Assembly (NCBI GenBank): GCA_002842855.1
Contig: PHEE01000022.1
Location: 25,634-89,633, forward strand
DNA length: 64,000 bases
Origin: Alphaproteobacteria bacterium HGW-Alphaproteobacteria-4
GTDB lineage: Bacteria > Pseudomonadota > Alphaproteobacteria > Rhodobacterales > Rhodobacteraceae
Reading direction: 5' to 3'
Part shown: piece by piece, positions 20,166 to 28,741 of the stretch
Layout: the number at the start of each line of letters is the position of its first letter
Numbering within the stretch: the first letter of the stretch is position 1
Notes under the pieces: generated by a model
What the model saw: the letters and a program-made list of their open reading frames with translations, nothing else
The model's database searches: none
What the model was told of the DNA's origin: nothing
Translations under genes and position numbers: made by a program

Positions 20166-21350
20166 CTATTGCAGGTCAGCGAATGCCGCTTGCAGCCGTG
20201 CCACCGCCTCGGCCACCACGCTGCGCGGGGTGGCGATGTTGAAACGCAGAAAGGTTTCGCCGCCCTTGCCGAAGCTCGGCCCATGATTGGCGGCGATCCG
20301 CGCGCCTTTTTCAACGCGGCGGGTAAATTCGCCCGCCTCCATGCCGGTGCCCGCGAAATCGACCCAGGCGAGGTAGGTTGCCTCCAGCGGCATCGAGCGC
20401 AGGCCGGAAATTGCGTTCACGCCCGCGTCGAACAGCCGCCGGTTGCCGTCGAGGTAACGGTTCAGCGCATCGACCCATTCGGCACCTTCGGGCGAATAGG
20501 CGGCAGTCGCCATCGCCATGCCGAAGGAATTGGGCGAAATGCCAAGCGCCGCCATCTTCGCGCCAAAACGGGCGCGCAGAGCGGGGTCGGCGATGATGAC
20601 ATTGCCGATATGCGCGCCGGCGATGTTGAAGGTCTTGGTCGTTGCGGTCAGCGTGACAAGGCGGCCCGCAGCCTCGGGGGCGGCATTGGCCATCACCATG
20701 TGCTGGTGCCCGGGCATCACCAGATCGTGGTGGATTTCGTCGGAGACCAGCAAAAGGTCGTGGCGGGCGCAAAAGTCGGCCACCCCGCGCAATTCCTCGA
20801 CCGACCAGACCCGGCCACCGGGGTTGTGCGGCGAGCAAAGGATGAGCATTTTCTCGCTGCCGGTCATCTGCGCGTCCCAGGCGGCAAGATCCATTTCGTA
20901 GCGGCCATTCACCAGGGCGAGCGGGCATTCCACCACCCGCCGCCCGGCGGCTTTGATGACGCGGGCGAAGGCGTGGTAGACCGGGGTCATCAGCACCACC
21001 CCATCGCCGGGCGCGGTGAAGGCATCGACACAGATCGCGGTGCCGTTGACGAGGCCATGCGTGGTGAAAACCCAATCCTTTTCCACTGCCCAGCCGTGGC
21101 GCGCCTGCATCCACCAAGCGATTGCGGCGTGGTAGGCGGCATCATCGCCAAAGTAGCCGTAAATCCCGTGCGCGCACATCGCCTCAAGCGCGTTTTGCAC
21201 CACCTGCGGCGGACGAAAATCCATGTCAGCCACCCACATCGAGATGCCGTCGGTGGCGGGCACGCCGTAAATCGGCTCCATCCCGTCCCATTTCACCGAA
21301 TGGGTGCCGAATCGGTTGATGATTTCGTCGAAGTCGGGGGTCTGGCTCAT
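20166..21350 (-). CDS. MalY/PatB-family PLP-dependent C-S lyase or aminotransferase
   Basis: 394 residues, a class I/II PLP enzyme of the MalY/PatB group. Key features: VADMDFRPP near the N-terminus (typical of this group), SPHNPGGRVW, SDEIHHDL and the PLP lysine in TATTKTFNIAG (Lys239), with RFNIATPR near the end for the substrate carboxylate. Members split cystathionine or cysteine to pyruvate, ammonia and a thiol; some act mainly as aminotransferases. The ATG at 21350 (MSQTPDFDEI) is chosen as the family-like start. It is divergent from the deformylase cluster. Confidence 0.9.
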   Translation of the reverse strand: MSQTPDFDEIINRFGTHSVKWDGMEPIYGVPATDGISMWVADMDFRPPQVVQNALEAMCAHGIYGYFGDDAAYHAAIAWWMQARHGWAVEKDWVFTTHGLVNGTAICVDAFTAPGDGVVLMTPVYHAFARVIKAAGRRVVECPLALVNGRYEMDLAAWDAQMTGSEKMLILCSPHNPGGRVWSVEELRGVADFCARHDLLLVSDEIHHDLVMPGHQHMVMANAAPEAAGRLVTLTATTKTFNIAGAHIGNVIIADPALRARFGAKMAALGISPNSFGMAMATAAYSPEGAEWVDALNRYLDGNRRLFDAGVNAISGLRSMPLEATYLAWVDFAGTGMEAGEFTRRVEKGARIAANHGPSFGKGGETFLRFNIATPRSVVAEAVARLQAAFADLQ

Positions 21351-21474
21351 CAGATGTTCCTTGCAGCGGCGGTTGCGCCATCGGGTTATAGCGGGCGCGG
21401 CGGCAGGGGCAAATGCCGATTGCGCCGCGCTGCCTGCCTTGCAAGGCCGCGCGGCTTCGCATAAATCAGCGCCC

Positions 21475-22002
21475 ATGACGCTTCGCCCCATCCTTATTCA
21501 CCCCGACCCGCGGCTGAAAAAGCTGTGCGAGCCCGTGGCCGAAATTGACCGCGAGTTGCGCAAGCTGGCCGATGACATGCTGGCCACTATGTACGAGGCG
21601 CCCGGCATCGGCCTTGCCGCGCCGCAGGTGGGGGTGCTGAAGCGGATGTTCGTGATGGATTGCATCAAAGACCATGCCGCCGCGTCGCAGCCGATGGTGC
21701 TGATCAACCCCGAAGTCACCTGGGTGTCCGAGGCCACGCGGACCTATGAAGAGGGCTGCCTTTCGGTGCCCGAGCAGTTTGCCGATGTCACCCGCCCGGC
21801 AGAGGTTCGGATGCGCTGGACGACGGTCGAGGGCAAAGTGGTTGAAGAGCAGTTCGACGGGCTTTGGGCCACTTGCGCGCAACACGAGTTTGACCATCTG
21901 AACGGCAAACTTTTCCTCGACTATCTCGGGGCGCTGAAACGTCAGATGATTACCCGCAAGATGGAAAAGCTGAAACGCGAGCGCGCGCGGGAAACGTTTT
22001 GA
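21475..22002 (+). CDS. def: peptide deformylase (canonical copy)
   Basis: 175 residues. All three deformylase motifs are intact: GIGLAAPQVG (44-53), EGCLSVP with metal ligand Cys95, and HEFDH with His137, catalytic Glu138 and His141. It removes the formyl group from nascent N-formylmethionine. It is the first of three tandem def-like genes followed by fmt, so deformylation and formylation genes are together. It overlaps the second def gene by 4 bases. Confidence 0.96.
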   Translation: MTLRPILIHPDPRLKKLCEPVAEIDRELRKLADDMLATMYEAPGIGLAAPQVGVLKRMFVMDCIKDHAAASQPMVLINPEVTWVSEATRTYEEGCLSVPEQFADVTRPAEVRMRWTTVEGKVVEEQFDGLWATCAQHEFDHLNGKLFLDYLGALKRQMITRKMEKLKRERARETF

Positions 22003-22493
22003 GCCTGCTCGCAATCCTCGAATGGCCCGACCCGCGACTTTCACAGCGCGCGGCGCCGGTGGGCGAGGTAACACCCGAATTACGTGCACTTGCCGCCGAC
22101 ATGCTCGAAACCATGTATGCAGCCCCGGGCCGTGGCCTTGCCGGGCCGCAGGTGGGCGCGATGCTGCGCATTTTCGTAATGGATGTGACCTGGAAAGAGG
22201 GGCGGCCCGACCCGCAGGTGGTGCTCAACCCGGAGATCGAGCCTTTGGGCGATGCGGTTTGCACCCGCGCCGAGGGGTGCCTTTCGCTGCCCGGCATTCT
22301 GACCGACATCACCCGCCCCGCGCGGGTGCTGATGCGCTGGCGCGATCTTGAGGGGGTGGCGCACGAGGCGGTGCTGGAAGATTTCGCCGCCGCCTGCGTG
22401 CAGCACGAGACCGACCATCTCGATGGCATCGTGACCCTGATGCGACTTGCGCCCGAGGCGCGGGCGGCAGCCGAGGCGGAGTATTACGGGTGA
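21999..22493 (+). CDS. def: peptide deformylase, second copy
   Basis: 164 residues, starting at a TTG that overlaps the previous stop (TTGA). Metal and catalytic residues are kept: Cys94 in EGCLSLP and HETDH with His136, Glu137, His140. Motif I deviates: GRGLAGPQVG instead of G(I/V)GLAAPQ, so an Arg and a Gly replace small residues lining the substrate pocket. It is probably a functional metallohydrolase with altered substrate preference, but this cannot be proved from sequence. Confidence 0.88.
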   Translation: MSLLAILEWPDPRLSQRAAPVGEVTPELRALAADMLETMYAAPGRGLAGPQVGAMLRIFVMDVTWKEGRPDPQVVLNPEIEPLGDAVCTRAEGCLSLPGILTDITRPARVLMRWRDLEGVAHEAVLEDFAAACVQHETDHLDGIVTLMRLAPEARAAAEAEYYG

Positions 22494-22990
22494 GCGTGCG
22501 CGCCTGCCTGCCCTATGGCGACCGCCGCCTGCATACCCCCGCCGCGCCAGTGGCAGAGATCACCGAAACGGTGCGCATGATCTGGGACGACATGATCGAG
22601 ACGATGGAGGCGATGCCCGGCGTCGGCCTTGCCGCGCCCCAGATCGGCATTCTGTTGCAACTGGCGGTAGTTGATGCTTCTGAAAAGCGCGGTCAGGTGG
22701 TGCGGATGGCCAACCCCGAGGTGCTGCACGCCTCGGTGCAGATGCGCACGCATGACGAGGCGAGCCCGAACCTGCCCGGTGTTTCCGCGCCGATTGCGCG
22801 ACCACGCGCGGTGACGGTTCGGTTTCTCAACGACGCGGGAGAGATGGAAGAGCGCGATTTCGTGGGCCTCTGGGCGGTGAGCGTGCAGCACCAGATCGAC
22901 CATCTGAACGGCAAACTCTATGTGGACCGCCTGAGCCCCTTGCGCCGCAAGATGCTGGTGGCGCGGTCGGCGAAACTGGCGCGCGGGTAG
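22490..22990 (+). CDS. deformylase-like protein lacking catalytic residues
   Basis: 166 residues, starting at a GTG overlapping the previous stop (GTGA). The fold is that of a peptide deformylase and motif I is perfect (GVGLAAPQIG, 44-53), but motif II reads EASPNLPG, so the metal-ligand Cys is replaced by Ser92 or lost, and motif III is HQIDH, with the catalytic Glu changed to Gln135. The two metal histidines His134 and His138 remain. The loss of both key residues argues against normal deformylase activity. The frame, length and overlap are intact, so it is kept under selection and not a decaying pseudogene. Confidence 0.85.
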   Translation: MSVRACLPYGDRRLHTPAAPVAEITETVRMIWDDMIETMEAMPGVGLAAPQIGILLQLAVVDASEKRGQVVRMANPEVLHASVQMRTHDEASPNLPGVSAPIARPRAVTVRFLNDAGEMEERDFVGLWAVSVQHQIDHLNGKLYVDRLSPLRRKMLVARSAKLARG

Positions 22991-23075
22991 CGCCTGCGGC
23001 GGGCGGGGCGGGGGGCGTTGCCCCCCTCGGCCCGTGCCGGGCCTCACCCCCCAGGATATTTGGACCAAGGCAGGC
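22991..23075 (-). repeat. dispersed intergenic palindromic element, copy C
   Basis: Starts directly after the third def stop with CGCCTGCGGCGGGCG, then a hairpin GGGGGGC / GCCCCCC-type, then GCCCGTGCCGGGC and CACCCCCCAGGATATTTGG. The first 15 bases and the overall order match copy F at 47466. It fills most of the gap before fmt. Confidence 0.72.
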
Positions 23076-23136
23076 CGCAAGGCTTTAGCGGGGCCACAGC
23101 CCGAGCTATAGAGGCAGCGCGAGGAGGGGGGCGGCA

Positions 23137-24033
23137 ATGAAGATCGTGTTCATGGGAACGCCCGAGTTTTCGGTGCCGGTGCTGGAGGCTTTGGCGGCGC
23201 GGCACGAGGTGGTGGCGGTTTACTGCCAGCCGCCGCGGCCTGCGGGGCGGGGCAAGGCCTTGCGACCTTCGCCGGTGCAGGTTCGCGCCGAGGCGCTGGG
23301 GCTGCCGGTGCGGCATCCGGCAAGCCTGAAAGGCGCGGCCGAGCAGGCGGAGTTTGCGGCCCTGGGCGCCGATGTGGCGGTGGTGGTGGCCTATGGGCTG
23401 ATCTTGCCGCGCCCGGTGCTGGAGGCGCCGAGGTTCGGCTGCCTCAACATCCACGCATCACTGTTGCCGCGCTGGCGGGGGGCGGCACCGGTGCAGCGCG
23501 CGATCTGGGCGGGCGACGCCGAAACCGGCGTGTGCATCATGCAGATGGAGGCGGGGCTTGACACCGGGCCGGTGCTGCTGCGCGAGGCGTTGGCGATTGG
23601 CGCCAACGAGACAAGTGCCGAGTTGCACGATCGGCTTTCGGGCCTTGGCGCGCGGCTGATCGTGGCGGCGCTGGAGCGGTTGCCTGCGTTGGTGCCGGTG
23701 GCGCAGCACGCCGAGGGCGTGACCTATGCCGCCAAGATCGACAAGGCCGAGGCGCGGATCGACTGGGCGCGGCCCGCCGAAGAGATCGCGCGCCAGATCC
23801 GCGCGCTTTCGCCCTTTCCCGGCGCATGGTGTGATGTGGCGGGCGAGCGGGTGAAGATCTTGCGCGCGCGCCCCGTGGCGGGGGCAGGGGTGCCGGGTGC
23901 CGTGCTCGGGGAGTTTACGGTGGCCTGCGGGACGGGAGTGCTGGAAGTGCTTGAGGCGCAGCGCGAGGGCAAGCGGGCCATGGCCGCGGCCGAGGTGCTC
24001 AAGGGGCTGGTGCTGCCTGCAACGCTGGGCTGA
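23137..24033 (+). CDS. fmt: methionyl-tRNA formyltransferase
   Basis: 298 residues, slightly short for the family. Formylates Met-tRNA(fMet) with 10-formyltetrahydrofolate. N-terminal domain: [37 protein letters not shown] (folate and catalytic Asn/His region) and [11 protein letters not shown] (catalytic Asp). The C-terminal tRNA-binding domain includes [13 protein letters not shown]. It follows the def cluster by 146 bases, most of it a repeat element, so co-transcription is likely but not certain. Confidence 0.97.
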   Translation: MKIVFMGTPEFSVPVLEALAARHEVVAVYCQPPRPAGRGKALRPSPVQVRAEALGLPVRHPASLKGAAEQAEFAALGADVAVVVAYGLILPRPVLEAPRFGCLNIHASLLPRWRGAAPVQRAIWAGDAETGVCIMQMEAGLDTGPVLLREALAIGANETSAELHDRLSGLGARLIVAALERLPALVPVAQHAEGVTYAAKIDKAEARIDWARPAEEIARQIRALSPFPGAWCDVAGERVKILRARPVAGAGVPGAVLGEFTVACGTGVLEVLEAQREGKRAMAAAEVLKGLVLPATLG

Positions 24034-24097
24034 GCGGGCTTGATAAATCGGCGTCTGCGCCCCCATATCTGATCCAGTTCCGAAGCGAGGCCGCGCC

Positions 24098-24337
24098 ATG
24101 TCCATCATCGCCCTGATCATCATCGGTGCCGCCGCAGGGCTGATTGCCACCCGCATGATGCGGTTGCAGACCGATCTGTTTGCCACCATCGGGATCGGCG
24201 TTCTGGGGGCGCTGGTGGGTGGCCTTGTGTTGCGCATCCTTTTGACCATCACCGGCTGGATGGCGGGGTTCGTGGGGGCGGTGTTGGGGGCAATGGCGCT
24301 GATCTGGCTTTGGCGGACCTACGGGCCGAGGCGCTGA
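24098..24337 (+). CDS. GlsB/YeaQ/YmgE-family small membrane protein
   Basis: 79 residues with three hydrophobic segments (2-18, 26-50, 52-70) rich in glycine, typical of the transglycosylase-associated/GlsB family. Members are stress-linked inner-membrane proteins of unknown mechanism. It ends in a short basic tail (RTYGPRR). Its stop codon is followed at once by a 24-bp tandem repeat and the converging TRIC-type gene. Confidence 0.8.
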   Translation: MSIIALIIIGAAAGLIATRMMRLQTDLFATIGIGVLGALVGGLVLRILLTITGWMAGFVGAVLGAMALIWLWRTYGPRR

Positions 24338-24393
24338 GGCGCGTCAGCGGGTTATCGCTTGGGCGCGTCAGCGGGTTATCGCTTGGGCGCGTC
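24338..24393. repeat. 24-bp tandem direct repeat at converging gene ends
   Basis: Two perfect copies of a 24-bp unit (24338-24361 and 24362-24385; core CGCGTCAGCGGGTTATCGCT) followed by an 8-base partial third copy. The stop codon of the minus-strand TRIC-type gene (24376-24378) lies in the second copy, and the duplicated in-frame stop lies in the first. Because 24 is a multiple of three, loss of the first stop would add exactly 8 residues. Confidence 0.9.
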
Positions 24394-25014
24394 CGGGCGC
24401 GGCGGGCGCGCCTTGTAGTCGGGCAGCGACCAGCCAAAGGCGAGCCCGCCTGCGCGCATCGCAAAGGTCACAGCCGCGCAGGCCAGCAGGGCGGGTAGCC
24501 CTGGCCAGCCAAGGGCGCCCGAAATCAATGCCGCTGCGGCGCCACAAAAGGCGGCGGTCAGGTAGAACTCGCCCTTGCGCAGGATCAACGGCACCTCGTT
24601 GCACACGACATCACGCATCAGGCCGCCGAAAGCGCCGGTGGCAACCCCCATCACCAGCACCGTCACTGGGCCGAAACCCATGCCGATCGTTACCCCCACG
24701 CCCACCGGCACCGCCACCGCCAGCGCGCAGGCATCGAGCCACAAAAGCGCGCGGTAGCGGCTTTCAAGCAGGTGCGCGGTGAAGAACACCGCCACCGCCG
24801 CCAGCGCCGCAATCACGATGAAGGCGGGGCGTCCGACCCAGAACACCGGGTCGCGGCCCAAAAGCAGGTCGCGAAGGGTGCCGCCACCAACCGCCGTCAG
24901 GCAGGCGATGAAGACAAAGCCCACAAGGTCAAGCTGCGCCCGGCTGGCCACCAGCGCCCCGGTCAGCGCAAAGACCAGCACCGAGGCGTATTCGAGCGCT
25001 TCCAGTGGGGTCAT
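24376..25014 (-). CDS. TRIC/YadS-family (UPF0126) membrane channel protein
   Basis: 212 residues with about seven membrane helices in two repeats of the trimeric intracellular cation channel family. The signature [11 protein letters not shown] appears in the first repeat and [16 protein letters not shown] in the second. Bacterial members are monovalent-cation channels; physiological roles are poorly known. The start ATG overlaps the rnhA stop by 4 bases, so it is translated after rnhA from one transcript. The end carries a basic, proline-rich tail. Confidence 0.88.
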   Translation of the reverse strand: MTPLEALEYASVLVFALTGALVASRAQLDLVGFVFIACLTAVGGGTLRDLLLGRDPVFWVGRPAFIVIAALAAVAVFFTAHLLESRYRALLWLDACALAVAVPVGVGVTIGMGFGPVTVLVMGVATGAFGGLMRDVVCNEVPLILRKGEFYLTAAFCGAAAALISGALGWPGLPALLACAAVTFAMRAGGLAFGWSLPDYKARPPRPDAPKR

Positions 25015-25472
25015 TTCGCGCCCCCTTTGTGCGGTGCCATGCCGGTGCGGGCCAATTCATCGGCGCGCTCGTTTTCGGGGTGGCCGGCGTGGCCCTTGAT
25101 CCATTTCCAGATCACCTTGTGGCGGGCCTGCGCGGCATCGAGCCGCTGCCACAGGTCGACATTCTTCACCGGTTTGCGGTCGGCGGTTTTCCAGCCATTG
25201 CGCTTCCAGCCTGCCATCCATGTGGTGATGCCGTTTTTCACATAGGCGCTGTCGGTGGTGATGGTAATTTCGCTGGCGCGCGAAAGCGCCTCAAGCGCTG
25301 CAATCGCCGCCATCAGTTCCATGCGGTTGTTGGTGGTCAGCGCCTCGCCACCCGAAAGCGCGCGCTCCTTCACCACCGCACCGCCCTCGTGCGCGCGCAT
25401 CAGCACGCCCCAGCCCCCCGGCCCGGGGTTGCCGCTACAGGCGCCATCGGTCCATGCGTGAAGATCAGCCAT
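25011..25472 (-). CDS. rnhA: ribonuclease HI
   Basis: 153 residues, standard length. Cleaves the RNA strand of RNA-DNA hybrids, for example in Okazaki primers and R-loops. The four carboxylates are in [30 protein letters not shown] and ENERADELA. The basic handle ([20 protein letters not shown]) is present. It follows ispH on the minus strand with a 29-base gap and overlaps the TRIC-type gene. Confidence 0.97.
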   Translation of the reverse strand: MADLHAWTDGACSGNPGPGGWGVLMRAHEGGAVVKERALSGGEALTTNNRMELMAAIAALEALSRASEITITTDSAYVKNGITTWMAGWKRNGWKTADRKPVKNVDLWQRLDAAQARHKVIWKWIKGHAGHPENERADELARTGMAPHKGGAK

Positions 25473-25501
25473 GCTTCTTCATCGTCCCAATTTCCCCGGT
25501 C

Positions 25502-26446
25502 TTAACTGCGCAAAACCCGCGGCACCTTGAATTCCACATCCTCGCGCGCCGTTTCGACCAGTTCCAAAGTCACCGTGAAGCGGTCGCGGAAGGCCGCGAT
25601 GACCTCATCGACCAGCACCTCGGGCGCGCTTGCCCCGGCGGTCACGCCCACCGCACCCGGTGCCCCCAGAGCGCGCCAGTCGATGTCGGCGGCGCTTTGC
25701 ACCAGTTGCGCGTAGCCGCAGCCCGCCGCGCGCCCGACCTCGACCAGGCGGCGCGAGTTTGACGAGTTCGGTGCGCCTATCACCAAGAGCGCCGCGATCT
25801 TGGGCGCGATCTCGCGCACCGCCGCCTGGCGGTTGGTGGTGGCGTAGCAGATGTCTTCTTTCGCCGGGCCGACGATGGCGGGAAACCGCGCCTGAAGTGC
25901 TCCGATCACCGCCGCCGTATCATCCACCGAAAGCGTGGTCTGGGTGATATAGGCTAGCCGCGCCGCATCGCGCGGGGCAAGGCGCGCCACGTCGGCCACG
26001 GTTTCGACCAGCAGCACCTCGCCCTGCGGCAACTGGCCCATGGTGCCCAACACCTCGGGGTGGCCGGCGTGGCCGATCATCACCATCTGCAAGCCCTCAT
26101 CGTGGTGGCGCGCCGCCTCGGCATGGACCTTGGAGACCAGCGGGCAGGTGGCATCGACAAAGGTCATGCCGCGCGCCGTCGCCGCCGCAGGCACTGATTT
26201 TGGCACCCCGTGCGCGGAAAAGATCACCGGACGGTCATCGGGGCATTCGTCGAGTTCCTCGACAAATACCGCCCCCTTGGCGCGCAGCCCTTCGACCACA
26301 AATCGGTTGTGCACGATCTCGTGGCGCACATAGACCGGCGCGCCCCATTTTTGCAGCGCCATTTCCACAATCTTCACGGCACGGTCCACGCCCGCGCAAA
26401 AGCCGCGCGGGGCAGCGAGGTAGAGGGTCAGCGAAGGCTTGGGCAT
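25502..26446 (-). CDS. ispH: 4-hydroxy-3-methylbut-2-enyl diphosphate reductase
   Basis: 314 residues. Final enzyme of the MEP isoprenoid pathway; makes isopentenyl and dimethylallyl diphosphate. The three iron-sulfur cysteines are in [12 protein letters not shown] (Cys17), [12 protein letters not shown] and [10 protein letters not shown]. Substrate motifs [19 protein letters not shown] and [11 protein letters not shown] are present. It heads a run with rnhA and the TRIC-type gene. Confidence 0.97.
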   Translation of the reverse strand: MPKPSLTLYLAAPRGFCAGVDRAVKIVEMALQKWGAPVYVRHEIVHNRFVVEGLRAKGAVFVEELDECPDDRPVIFSAHGVPKSVPAAATARGMTFVDATCPLVSKVHAEAARHHDEGLQMVMIGHAGHPEVLGTMGQLPQGEVLLVETVADVARLAPRDAARLAYITQTTLSVDDTAAVIGALQARFPAIVGPAKEDICYATTNRQAAVREIAPKIAALLVIGAPNSSNSRRLVEVGRAAGCGYAQLVQSAADIDWRALGAPGAVGVTAGASAPEVLVDEVIAAFRDRFTVTLELVETAREDVEFKVPRVLRS

Positions 26447-26512
26447 TGGTGGGTCCGGGGTCTCGTGTTGGTGCCGCCCAGAGGTAAGGCGGCATGCGCG
26501 GCAGGTCCAGCC

Positions 26513-26959
26513 CTAACCGGAATAGCCCATCGCCTGCGCGGTCAGCCAGGCGAGTGCCACATAGCGGCCGGTCTTGGCGAATGCCACCAAGAGGCCAAAC
26601 AGCCAGAGCGGGGTGCGCAACACGCCCGCAACCAATGTTGCCAGATCGCCCCCCGGCGCCCAGCTGAGCAACAGCACCCAGACGCCCCATCGCGCGAACC
26701 AGCGCTCGGCGCGGGCCATCTGCGTGGCAGAGGCGGGGAACCAGCGCCGATTGCGCCACCGGCTGGCACCGCGGCCCAGTGCATAGGTAATGAATGACCC
26801 CAGCGTGTTGCCCGCCCCGGCGACCAGCACCAATACCCAGACCTCGGCGGTATGCGAAAGCTGCATGCCAACGAACACCACCTCGGATTGCAGCGGAACA
26901 GGTGACGCCGCAAGCAGCGCCGATACGAACAATCCGACAAGGGCGGCGGCAGGTTCCAT
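26513..26959 (-). CDS. YqaA/DedA-like small membrane protein
   Basis: 148 residues with four or five hydrophobic segments, resembling the YqaA branch of the VTT/DedA superfamily (GNTLGSFITYALGR and SWAPGGDLATLVAGVLR). DedA-type proteins are thought to move lipids such as undecaprenyl phosphate or phosphatidylethanolamine; the role of YqaA is unknown. The ATG at 26959 is preferred over a TTG 9 bases upstream. It lies upstream of ispH on the same strand. Confidence 0.8.
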   Translation of the reverse strand: MEPAAALVGLFVSALLAASPVPLQSEVVFVGMQLSHTAEVWVLVLVAGAGNTLGSFITYALGRGASRWRNRRWFPASATQMARAERWFARWGVWVLLLSWAPGGDLATLVAGVLRTPLWLFGLLVAFAKTGRYVALAWLTAQAMGYSG

Positions 26960-27011
26960 TCTGCCCAAATGGCAAAATGCAGAAGGGGGCGCAAGCGCCC
27001 CCCGTTTCCCG

Positions 27012-27584
27012 TTACACCTCGGATGGTGTATCGTCGTCAGGCCCGGCCCGTGGTTCGCGCGGGGGGCGGCCGATCACGTCGCGCAGGGCATCCAGCTCGA
27101 TGAAATTGTCGGCCTGACGGCGCAGCTCGTCGGCGATCATCGGTGGCTGGCTGCGGATGGTCGAGACCACCGAAACCCGGCAGCCCTGACGTTGCAGGCT
27201 TTCCACCAGCGGGCGAAAATCGCCGTCGCCCGAAAACAGCACGACATGGTCAAGCCGCGGCGCCAGTTCCATCGCATCGACCGCAAGTTCGATGTCCATG
27301 TTGCCCTTGACCTTCCGGCGCCCCATGCTGTCGGTGTATTCCTTGGCGGGTTTGGTCACCATCGCGTAGCCGTTGTAGTTCAGCCAGTCGACCAGCGGGC
27401 GGATCGGCGAGTATTCCTCGTTCTCCAGCAGCGCGGTGTAGTAGAAGGCGCGCAACAGCTTGCCGCGACGCTCAAATTCCTGACGCAGCAGTTTGTAGTC
27501 GATGTCAAACCCAAGCGCCTTGGCGGCTGCGTAGAGGTTCGAGCCGTCGATGAACAGCGCAAGCCGTTCGTCCTTGTAAAACAT
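27012..27584 (-). CDS. NYN-domain (LabA/DUF88-type) protein, putative RNase
   Basis: 190 residues. A PIN-like NYN domain spans residues 7-155: acidic motif LFIDGSNLY at the N-terminus, GNMDIELAVDAM in the middle and LFSGDGDFRPLVESLQ later, giving the conserved Asp set expected of a metal-dependent nuclease. AAGGGAAG precedes the ATG at 27584, so the long open frame upstream is not used. The tail is proline/arginine-rich with an acidic end. Divergent from folK. The RNA target is unknown. Confidence 0.88.
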   Translation of the reverse strand: MFYKDERLALFIDGSNLYAAAKALGFDIDYKLLRQEFERRGKLLRAFYYTALLENEEYSPIRPLVDWLNYNGYAMVTKPAKEYTDSMGRRKVKGNMDIELAVDAMELAPRLDHVVLFSGDGDFRPLVESLQRQGCRVSVVSTIRSQPPMIADELRRQADNFIELDALRDVIGRPPREPRAGPDDDTPSEV

Positions 27585-27686
27585 TTTCTTCCCTTTTTGA
27601 ATGCGGCCTGGTTCCAAACTGCGGGCCAATCGGTTTACTGGAAAACGGAACGCGGCAACCCTTGATACATTCAGATAACTGAAGAG

Positions 27687-28274
27687 ATGGGTCGAATGGT
27701 ATCTGTCGAAAAGGACAATAGCGCAATCTTGATCGCGCTTGGCGGCAACCTGCCTTGCGAGGCGGGGGATGTGGCGGGCACGCTGCGGGCGGCGCTGCAA
27801 ATGCTGACGGCGCGGGGGATTGGGTTGGCGGCGGTGTCGCGGTTTTTTGCAACGCCCGCGCATCCTGCGGGGTCTGGCCCAGACTATGTCAACGCCTGTG
27901 CGCAGCTGACCTCGGATCTGCCGCCGCTGGCATTGCTGGCCGAACTGCATGCGATCGAGGCGGCGTTCGGGCGTACGCGCGCCAGCCGCTGGGCGGCGCG
28001 GGGGCTTGACCTTGATCTGCTCGCGGTGGGGCAAGCAGCGTTGCCCGACGAAACGACTGCGGCGGACTGGCGCGCGCTGCCGGCAAGCGAGCAAAAGCTG
28101 CGCACGCCTGACCGCCTGATCTTGCCGCATCCGCGCCTGCACGAGCGTGCCTTCGTGCTGATTCCGCTGGCCGACATTGCCCCCCGCTGGTGCCACCCCG
28201 GCACGCACAAAACAGTGGCCGAGATGCTCGCGGCGCTTCCCGAGGCTGAAAAAGCGGCGATTCATGCGCTTTAG
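27687..28274 (+). CDS. folK: 2-amino-4-hydroxy-6-hydroxymethyldihydropteridine diphosphokinase
   Basis: 195 residues. Transfers pyrophosphate from ATP to the pterin in folate synthesis. Motifs: ILIALGGNL at the N-terminus, FFATPAHP, YVNACAQL, the signature WAARGLDLDLLAVG, and LILPHPRLHERAFVLIPLADIAP. Two start codons are possible, 27687 or 27696. It stands alone without other fol genes and is divergent from the NYN gene, just before rpoZ. Confidence 0.95.
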   Translation: MGRMVSVEKDNSAILIALGGNLPCEAGDVAGTLRAALQMLTARGIGLAAVSRFFATPAHPAGSGPDYVNACAQLTSDLPPLALLAELHAIEAAFGRTRASRWAARGLDLDLLAVGQAALPDETTAADWRALPASEQKLRTPDRLILPHPRLHERAFVLIPLADIAPRWCHPGTHKTVAEMLAALPEAEKAAIHAL

Positions 28275-28299
28275 CGCCATCCGCTACGGGAATCGGCGC

Positions 28300-28328
28300 T
28301 TGTCATCACACCTGCGACCGCCTAAATA
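28300..28328 (+). promoter_or_regulatory. sigma70-type promoter for rpoZ-rsh
   Basis: TTGTCA at 28300-28305 and TAAATA at 28323-28328, separated by exactly 17 bases, located 38 bases before the rpoZ start. Spacing and sequence fit the vegetative consensus well. Confidence 0.6.
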
Positions 28329-28365
28329 GACGCTCCACCTCCCCAGTTCGACAATGGAGTTGCCG

Positions 28366-28719
28366 ATGGCCCGCGTGACGGTTGAAGATTGCGTTGACAA
28401 AGTTCCGAACCGGTTCGAACTGGTCATGCTTGCTGCGCACCGCGCCCGCGAAATTCAGGCGGGTTCGCCGATTACCATTGACCGTGACAACGACAAGAAT
28501 CCGGTCGTGGCGCTGCGCGAGATCGCCGATGAAACCCAGTCAGCCGAGGCGCTCAACGAGCGGCTTATTTCGTCGAACCAGACCCAGATCGAGGTTGACG
28601 AACCCGAGGAAGACCGCATGTCGCAGCTGATGACAGGCGAGATTGATCGGCCGCGCGACGATGAGATGGACGAGGCGCGGATGCTGCGGGCCCTGATGGA
28701 AGCGCAGGGTCGCGACTGA
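28366..28719 (+). CDS. rpoZ: RNA polymerase omega subunit
   Basis: 117 residues. Assembles with beta' in RNA polymerase. Family segment: [28 protein letters not shown] and [10 protein letters not shown]. The acidic C-terminal tail is as usual in alphaproteobacteria. GGAG precedes the ATG at 28366. It is followed by rsh after 22 bases, a conserved pairing: omega forms one of the ppGpp binding sites on RNA polymerase. Confidence 0.96.
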   Translation: MARVTVEDCVDKVPNRFELVMLAAHRAREIQAGSPITIDRDNDKNPVVALREIADETQSAEALNERLISSNQTQIEVDEPEEDRMSQLMTGEIDRPRDDEMDEARMLRALMEAQGRD

Positions 28720-28741
28720 CGCGGGGGAACGGCGGGCAGTC

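Noticed and set aside
23041..23075. Copies of the dispersed repeat as simple intrinsic terminators
   Set aside because: Hairpins are present but no T-run follows them. The true terminators in this window (12778 and 47559) look different.
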